A stretch of 64,000 nucleotides of DNA from Coprousia sp963931435. GTDB lineage: Bacteria; Actinomycetota; Coriobacteriia; Coriobacteriales; Coriobacteriaceae. The notes under the pieces were generated by a model, which was given only the letters and a program-made list of their open reading frames with translations, ran no database searches and was not told the origin of the DNA. Below, piece after piece: positions 60,153 to 64,000 of the stretch (positions are counted from its first letter, which is position 1; each line of letters opens with the position of its first letter). The DNA lies in contig OZ007012.1 of assembly GCA_963931435.1 (NCBI GenBank), positions 930,001-994,000 of the forward strand. The letters are read 5' to 3'. Both the position numbers and the translations under genes were made by a program.

Positions 60153-60764
60153 ATGTCTGGCTTGCCTACGAATATCTCGCGTCGTGCCCTGGTTGCTGCC
60201 TGTGGACTTGGGTTTGCAACGCTCTCGCTTCCAAGCATGGCCCGTGCAATGTCCGTTCCGTCATCAAGTGTGCTTGGAGATGCTACTGTAACCGAAACTT
60301 CAACCGGCTATAAGATTTACTTCCCTGATTCTGGCGCATCGAGTGAGGTTGTCTACACTGATTCGGGATTTGATTTACTCGTAAGCAATGAAATGTATAT
60401 GCGGGTAGAGAAAACAGAGGCAAACGAGTTTTTCATTAATGGAGAGCTCGCAAGTTGGGAAAGTTCTGCGGTTCAGCCAAGATCTGTTCCTAGTGGTTTT
60501 TCTTATGTAACAACGATTTACTCTGGCCAGATTCAAGGCTACGCGGCTCTTGTTGGGGTGCTTGTTGGAATTATCATGTACAACCCTGCTTTGGGCATAA
60601 CGATTGCGAACGAGATATCTGATTTCGTCCAAAATGCCCCCGTCTATCTTGCAACGGATTACTATAAGAATTACAGCACCAATCAAAACTATATTGTTAT
60701 GAAGTTCTATAGAGATCAATATGTTTCGCTTATTAAATCTTATGAATACGGACCGTATAGCTGA
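60153..60764 (+). CDS. Secreted protein of unknown function, twin-arginine-like signal peptide
   Basis: A 203-residue protein I do not recognise. The N-terminus NISRRALVAACGLGFATLS with PSMARA reads as a Tat-type or Sec signal peptide cleaved near residue 34. The mature part is Ser/Tyr/Thr-rich with a middle hydrophobic stretch (ALVGVLVGIIMYNPALGI, about residues 130-147) and ends in a Tyr/Lys-rich segment. AAGAAAGG precedes the ATG at 60153. The gene is clearly A+T-richer than its neighbours, and its codons (AAT, TAT, ATT) differ from the local norm, a sign of transfer. A small membrane-protein gene follows after 42 bases. A secreted bacteriocin-like or surface role is conceivable but unproven. 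Confidence 0.6.
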   Translation: MSGLPTNISRRALVAACGLGFATLSLPSMARAMSVPSSSVLGDATVTETSTGYKIYFPDSGASSEVVYTDSGFDLLVSNEMYMRVEKTEANEFFINGELASWESSAVQPRSVPSGFSYVTTIYSGQIQGYAALVGVLVGIIMYNPALGITIANEISDFVQNAPVYLATDYYKNYSTNQNYIVMKFYRDQYVSLIKSYEYGPYS

Positions 60765-60806
60765 TGGGAGCAGCAGACCTGTTGTAGAAATGGTTAGGGG
60801 GTAGTG

Positions 60807-61301
60807 ATGGTTGTCCCTAATCGACAAAAAAGTTCACCTGTGCTGATTAATGCTTGGAATACCTTGGAGAAGTCTACGCGGCAGAGCCTGTTGGGGGCGA
60901 TGGTCCTCCGCCTTGTAGAAGCGTGTTCCGTTTTCTGCCTCAGCCTGCTTGGACGTAACGAGGTCATCGACTCATCAGCTACCGCCTTTGCGAGCTCGCT
61001 CGTAATTCTTGTTGGCATTTTATCGTCCATATTCTTGGTCTATCGGGCGTATCGCGCCGTTCGGCTGCGGTACGTAGCCGAGATGGGGTTGCAGCAAGAG
61101 CAGTGGTCAGTCGATGATGGAACAAGGCTAGGTGTATATCTATATATCGCTATCAGCATGCCTGGAGAGATCGTCGGACTTATCACAAATCTTGCGTTCG
61201 GCTTGGGAGGCCTTGTGCAAAACGGACTTCTCCTAGCGCTGGTGCTCCTAGCGCCTTATTGCGCCTTTAGGTGCGCACGCACATACATCCTCATCGAATA
61301 A
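60807..61301 (+). CDS. Small membrane protein of unknown function next to a secreted protein
   Basis: A 164-residue protein I do not recognise. It has about four membrane helices (roughly residues 28-50, 56-78, 110-130 and 136-156) and no soluble domain. AGGGGGTAGTG lies before the ATG at 60807. Base composition is between that of the A+T-rich gene before it and the core genome. The 42-base gap indicates one operon with the secreted protein. An immunity, anchoring or export partner role would fit this arrangement but rests on context only. Confidence 0.55.
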   Translation: MVVPNRQKSSPVLINAWNTLEKSTRQSLLGAMVLRLVEACSVFCLSLLGRNEVIDSSATAFASSLVILVGILSSIFLVYRAYRAVRLRYVAEMGLQQEQWSVDDGTRLGVYLYIAISMPGEIVGLITNLAFGLGGLVQNGLLLALVLLAPYCAFRCARTYILIE

Positions 61302-61324
61302 CGCGATTCTTGTTCTAGGAGCCG

Positions 61325-61640
61325 GGCAGGTAAGCGGCAAGAGGGAGATGGGTCGGACGGGCTGTTCGCCGTACGCGCGGGCGGCCCGTCCGCTTGTGCA
61401 GACCCCTAGGCGCCTTACCCCCGATGGCCGCAACTTCGCCTTGCGGGGGCACCCTGTCTGGTTTTCCGGGTATCTGGTCGAAAGGCGGCGCATCGCTCGA
61501 AGGTGATAGCCGAATCGTAAGCGCAGAAACGCTTCAGGGCTGTAAACGCAAGGAGCCCCCGGCGGTGACTCCCTAAGCCCGCAATCCGCAGGCGCGCAAG
61601 CGCCGAGGACGCGGGCGTGGGAACACCGCCGGGGGCTCCG
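61325..61640 (+). ncRNA. Probable structured RNA of unrecognised family
   Basis: No coding region is supported in 61302-61671, but paired segments follow each other: GGTAAG (61329-61334) with CTTACC (61414-61419); GGGTC (61350-61354) with GACCC (61401-61405); CGGACGGGC (61354-61362) with GCCCGTCCG (61384-61392); ATCGC/GTGAT (61492/61503); AAGCG/CGCTT (61519/61530). At the end a 16-base-pair perfect helix (61552-61567 with 61624-61639) encloses TCCC/GGGA, GCCCGC/GCGGGC, TCC/GGA and GGCGC/GCGCC capped by a GCAA tetraloop. The GNRA loop favours the plus strand as sense. I see none of the key sequences of RNase P RNA, tmRNA, SRP RNA or cobalamin riboswitches. The last helix may also end the converging kinase gene. 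Confidence 0.5.
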
Positions 61641-61671
61641 GTCGGGTCAGATCAGGCGCGAGGCCGGTTGC

Positions 61672-62433
61672 TTACTGGTAATCGACCACGTCGACCCAGC
61701 TGAGCAGGAACTCCTCGTCGACCTTGCGCTTGCGCGCCAGCTCGGAGGCGGCCACGATGCTCATCCACTGGCGGACGATCTGCTGGGGCATGTCGGCGCG
61801 GTCGCAGTACAGCTCCAGGTACTGATCGGCCATCTCCTTGCTGCGCAGGCAGAATAGCAGGTAGGTCATGGCGACGTCGGCGGCAGGGGTGCCCTGGGTG
61901 GCGTGCGCCCAGTCGCAGACGTAGAGCTGCCCGTCATCGCCCACGATGACGTTGGAGGGGTTGAAGTCGCCGTGGCAGACATAGCCCTTGCTCTTCAGGC
62001 CGCCCAGGCGCTCGAGCAGGTTGTAGCGCGTGGTGGCGTTGATCTGGTCGAGCGAGTTGATCATGCGGGTGTACTTGTCGAACTGGCGGTTCAGCAGGGT
62101 GCAGGTGTAGCCGTGGATCTCGATCTGCAGGTCCACGAACTGCTCCAGGTACTCGCCGAAGCGCTGGGGCTCGGCCTCCATCTTCTCGGCCAGGGTGACG
62201 CCGGGCACCTTGGTGGTGATGAGCGCCCAGCCGCCCTCCTCGAGTTCGGCGACCTCGAGCGCCTTGGGGCTGCGGATGCCGGTCTCGTTGATGCGGGCGA
62301 GGTTGAGCGCCTCGTTGAACACGTCGGAGACGGGCTTGGTCTCGTTGAAGACCTTGGCGATCCTATCGCCGAGGTCGTAGACCACCTTGTTGCCGCGACG
62401 AACGATCTCGACCTTGGAATCGGGCAGGTTCAT
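61672..62433 (-). CDS. Aminoglycoside/choline-kinase-fold phosphotransferase
   Basis: A 253-residue APH/ChoK-type protein. GNKVVYDLGDRIAKVFN is the nucleotide-binding start, CHGDFNPSNVIV the catalytic loop (Asp and Asn) and YVCDWAHATQG the metal-binding Asp, with AADVAMTYLL after it. It would phosphorylate a small hydroxyl compound such as a sugar, choline or a nucleoside; the substrate cannot be told. GTTTGAAAGGAC precedes the ATG at 62433. It lies downstream of adhE on the same strand, beyond a 14-base-pair hairpin, and has TATAAT nearby as its own likely -10. Confidence 0.85.
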   Translation of the reverse strand: MNLPDSKVEIVRRGNKVVYDLGDRIAKVFNETKPVSDVFNEALNLARINETGIRSPKALEVAELEEGGWALITTKVPGVTLAEKMEAEPQRFGEYLEQFVDLQIEIHGYTCTLLNRQFDKYTRMINSLDQINATTRYNLLERLGGLKSKGYVCHGDFNPSNVIVGDDGQLYVCDWAHATQGTPAADVAMTYLLFCLRSKEMADQYLELYCDRADMPQQIVRQWMSIVAASELARKRKVDEEFLLSWVDVVDYQ

Positions 62434-62467
62434 GGTGTGTCCTTTCAAACAGGGAAGAACAGGACGG

Positions 62468-62507
62468 GGCATCGGGGACGGGGCGCGAGCGATCCGTCCC
62501 CGATGCC
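62468..62507 (-). terminator. Strong hairpin after adhE
   Basis: A perfect 14-base-pair stem (62494-62507 with 62468-62481), 25 bases after the adhE stop on the minus strand. No T run follows. It is also in the leader of the kinase gene. Confidence 0.55.
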
Positions 62508-62513
62508 ATTATA
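62508..62513 (-). promoter_or_regulatory. Possible -10 element of the phosphotransferase gene
   Basis: TATAAT on the minus strand, directly before the 14-base-pair hairpin and 75 bases before the start codon. No clear -35. Confidence 0.35.
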
Positions 62514-62532
62514 GGCTCATGCCAGGTGCTTC

Positions 62533-64000
62533 CTAGGCCTCGTAGGACTGCGGCTCGCGGCCGTAGTACGCGTCGAGGAAGAGCTCCTTGATCTCGCTCA
62601 TGAGGGGGTAGCGCGGGTTGGCGCCCGTGCACTGGTCGTTGAACGCGTTCTCGGTCATCTCGTCGAGCGTCTCGAGGAAGTACTTCTCGTCGACGCCGTA
62701 CTCGGCGATGGTCTTCTTGATGCCGATGGTCTCCATGAGGTTCTCGAGCTTGGCGATGAAGTTCTCGAACACCTCGCGGTCGTCGGCGCCGGTGCAGCCG
62801 GCGTAGCGGCCGAGCTCGGCGTAGTCATGCAGCGCGTGCGGGTACTGATACTGCGAGAAGGTGCCCATCTTGACGGGCTTCTCGGCGGCGTTGTAGCGCA
62901 TGACGCGCGTCAGGATGACGGCGTTGGCGATGCCGTGCGGCAGGTGATGGTAGGCGCCGAGCTTGTGGGCCATCGAGTGGTTGAGGCCCAGGAAGGCGTT
63001 GGCGAAGGCCATGCCGGCGAGGCAGGAGGCGTTGTGCATCTCCTCACGGGCGTGCGGGTCCTTGGCGCCGTTCTCGTAAGCGGACGGCAGGTTCTCGAAG
63101 ACGAGCTTCACGGCGCGCATGGAGAGGCCGCGCGTGTAGTCGGAGCTCATGATCGAGACGTAGGACTCGATGGCGTGGGTCATGACGTCGATGCCGGAGG
63201 CGCAGGTGAGGCCCTTGGGCGCGGTCATGGCGTTGTCGACGTCGACGATGGCCATGTTCGGCATGAGCTGGTAGTCGGTGATGGGCCACTTGAGGCCGGT
63301 CTCGGCATCGGTGATGATGGCGAACGGCGTGACCTCGGAGCCGGTGCCCGAGGAGGTCGGGACGGCGACGAAGTAGGCCTTGTTGCCCATCTCGGGGAAG
63401 GTGTAGACGCGCTTGCGGATGTCCATGAAGTCCATGGCCATATCCTCGAAGTTCGCCTCGGGGTGCTCGTACATGAGCCACATGATCTTGCCGGCGTCCA
63501 TAGCCGAGCCGCCGCCGACCGCGATGATGAGGTCGGGCTCGAAGAGCTTCATGCGCTCGACGCCCTTCATGGCGTCCTGCAGGCGCGGGTCGGGCTGGAT
63601 GTCATAGAAGGCATCGTGGGCGACGCCGAGCTCGTCGAGCTTCTCCTCGATGGCGCGGCAGTTGCCGTTCTTGTAGAGGAACTGGTCGGTCACGATGAAG
63701 GCGCGCTTCTTGCCCATCGTGCGGCCGAGCTCCTCGATGGCGACGGGCGTGCAGCCCTTCTTGAAGTAGATCTTCTCGGGAGCGCGGAACCACAGCATGT
63801 TCTCGCGGCGCTCCGCCACGGTCTTGATGTTCAGCAAGTGCTTCACCCCAACGTTCTCGGAGACGGAGTTGCCACCCCAGGAGCCGCAGCCCAGCGTGAG
63901 GGACGGCTTCATGGCGAAGTTGTACAGGTCGCCGATGCCGCCCTGGCTGGAGGGCGTGTTGATGACGATGCGGCAGGCCTTCATCGTCTCCTGGAACAGC
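62533..64000 (-). CDS. adhE: Bifunctional aldehyde-alcohol dehydrogenase AdhE, C-terminal part (5' end outside the window)
   Basis: The frame is open to the window edge, with LFQET before the first internal Met, so the protein continues beyond 64000. About 489 residues are visible. They begin in the AdhE linker (INTPSSQGGIGDLYN, TLGCGSWGGNS, NVGVKHLLNIKTVAERRENMLW) and continue with a full iron-dependent alcohol dehydrogenase: GGGSAMDAGKIMW for NAD binding, VPTSSGTGSEVTPFAII, and the iron ligands in the AHKLGAYHHLPHG region. The missing N-terminal half would be the CoA-dependent aldehyde dehydrogenase. The enzyme reduces acetyl-CoA to ethanol, fitting a fermentative anaerobe. Confidence 0.95.
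   Translation of the reverse strand, partial: LFQETMKACRIVINTPSSQGGIGDLYNFAMKPSLTLGCGSWGGNSVSENVGVKHLLNIKTVAERRENMLWFRAPEKIYFKKGCTPVAIEELGRTMGKKRAFIVTDQFLYKNGNCRAIEEKLDELGVAHDAFYDIQPDPRLQDAMKGVERMKLFEPDLIIAVGGGSAMDAGKIMWLMYEHPEANFEDMAMDFMDIRKRVYTFPEMGNKAYFVAVPTSSGTGSEVTPFAIITDAETGLKWPITDYQLMPNMAIVDVDNAMTAPKGLTCASGIDVMTHAIESYVSIMSSDYTRGLSMRAVKLVFENLPSAYENGAKDPHAREEMHNASCLAGMAFANAFLGLNHSMAHKLGAYHHLPHGIANAVILTRVMRYNAAEKPVKMGTFSQYQYPHALHDYAELGRYAGCTGADDREVFENFIAKLENLMETIGIKKTIAEYGVDEKYFLETLDEMTENAFNDQCTGANPRYPLMSEIKELFLDAYYGREPQSYEA

Noticed and set aside
61394..61576. Short plus-strand open frame inside the putative RNA
   Set aside because: Sixty codons without a ribosome site, overlapping strongly paired helices, with no recognisable product.
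61302..61671. RNase P RNA, tmRNA, SRP RNA or cobalamin riboswitch
   Set aside because: The conserved core sequences of each were looked for on both strands and not found; no tRNA-like end or resume frame is visible.
1..64000. CRISPR array or prophage
   Set aside because: No regularly spaced repeats, cas genes, or phage structural or lysis genes were seen; the only mobile element is the IS end at the left edge.

Overview
The window looks like chromosome of a high-G+C anaerobic gut actinomycete of the class Coriobacteriia, most probably Collinsella or a close relative. This is inferred from the very G/C-rich codon use, an IS1249-type transposase, a fermentative AdhE, a Firmicutes-like glgB-P-C-D-A glycogen cluster and Opp/Nik-type transport. 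No rRNA or marker gene is present to fix the species. Most of the window is ordinary core genome with tightly packed operons. Two stretches stand out by being visibly less G+C-rich: positions 1-7300 (surface-polymer genes) and 60000-61300 (a two-gene accessory patch).

Layout. 1-7300: the right end of an insertion sequence has cut a CsbB/GtrB-like glycosyltransferase in two. Its partner YfhO, a second family-2 glycosyltransferase and a DUF4012 protein follow. A tRNA-Arg(UCU) marks the end of this block, and a DUF2142 remnant lies just beyond. 8300-13200: HPr, enzyme I and a PfkB-type sugar kinase (PTS/glycolysis entry), then a CCA-adding enzyme. 13250-18720: a binding protein, two permeases and a fused two-domain ATPase behind a perfect GTGTTAC-N13-GTAACAC palindrome. 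This operator type is known for NikR, so the operon is read here as a nickel importer. 18800-19230: tRNA-Glu, tRNA-Gln, tRNA-Glu. 19400-21900: a flippase-like membrane protein and an alpha/beta hydrolase. 21900-29960 (minus strand): L,D-transpeptidase, response regulator, sensor kinase, MacB-type ABC ATPase, FtsX-type permease and MarR, which reads as an envelope-stress module, ending in a YczE remnant. 30070-33300: L-serine dehydratase and GltX. 33450-36830: an ABC-like protein that has lost its ATPase motifs, paired with a YhgE/Pip protein. 37050-44620: metK, GNAT, priA, def, fmt, rsmB in one overlapping run.

44760-58690 (minus strand) is a complete glycogen locus read in the order glgB, glgP, glgC, glgD, glgA, then a GH13-GH77 fusion enzyme and an FmdB-type zinc ribbon. 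GlgC/GlgD make ADP-glucose, GlgA polymerises, GlgB branches, GlgP phosphorolyses, and the fusion enzyme would debranch or hydrolyse and transfer maltodextrins. GlgA carries a roughly 320-residue tail (acidic/proline-rich, then Lys/Ala/Thr-rich and histone-H1-like). GlgB carries a shorter tail of the same kind and the fusion enzyme ends in an Ala/Gly/Thr-rich tail.

58990-64000: thiamine pyrophosphokinase, then an A+T-richer pair encoding a secreted unknown protein and a small membrane protein. Next comes a 370-base non-coding stretch with nested, long, perfectly paired helices that looks like a structured RNA of unrecognised family. A choline/aminoglycoside-kinase-fold protein and the C-terminal part of adhE, which runs off the window, close the region.

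The best candidates for something undescribed are the structured RNA at about 61325-61640, the H1-like tails on the glycogen enzymes, the secreted/membrane pair at 60153-61301, and the ATPase-dead ABC protein next to YhgE/Pip.
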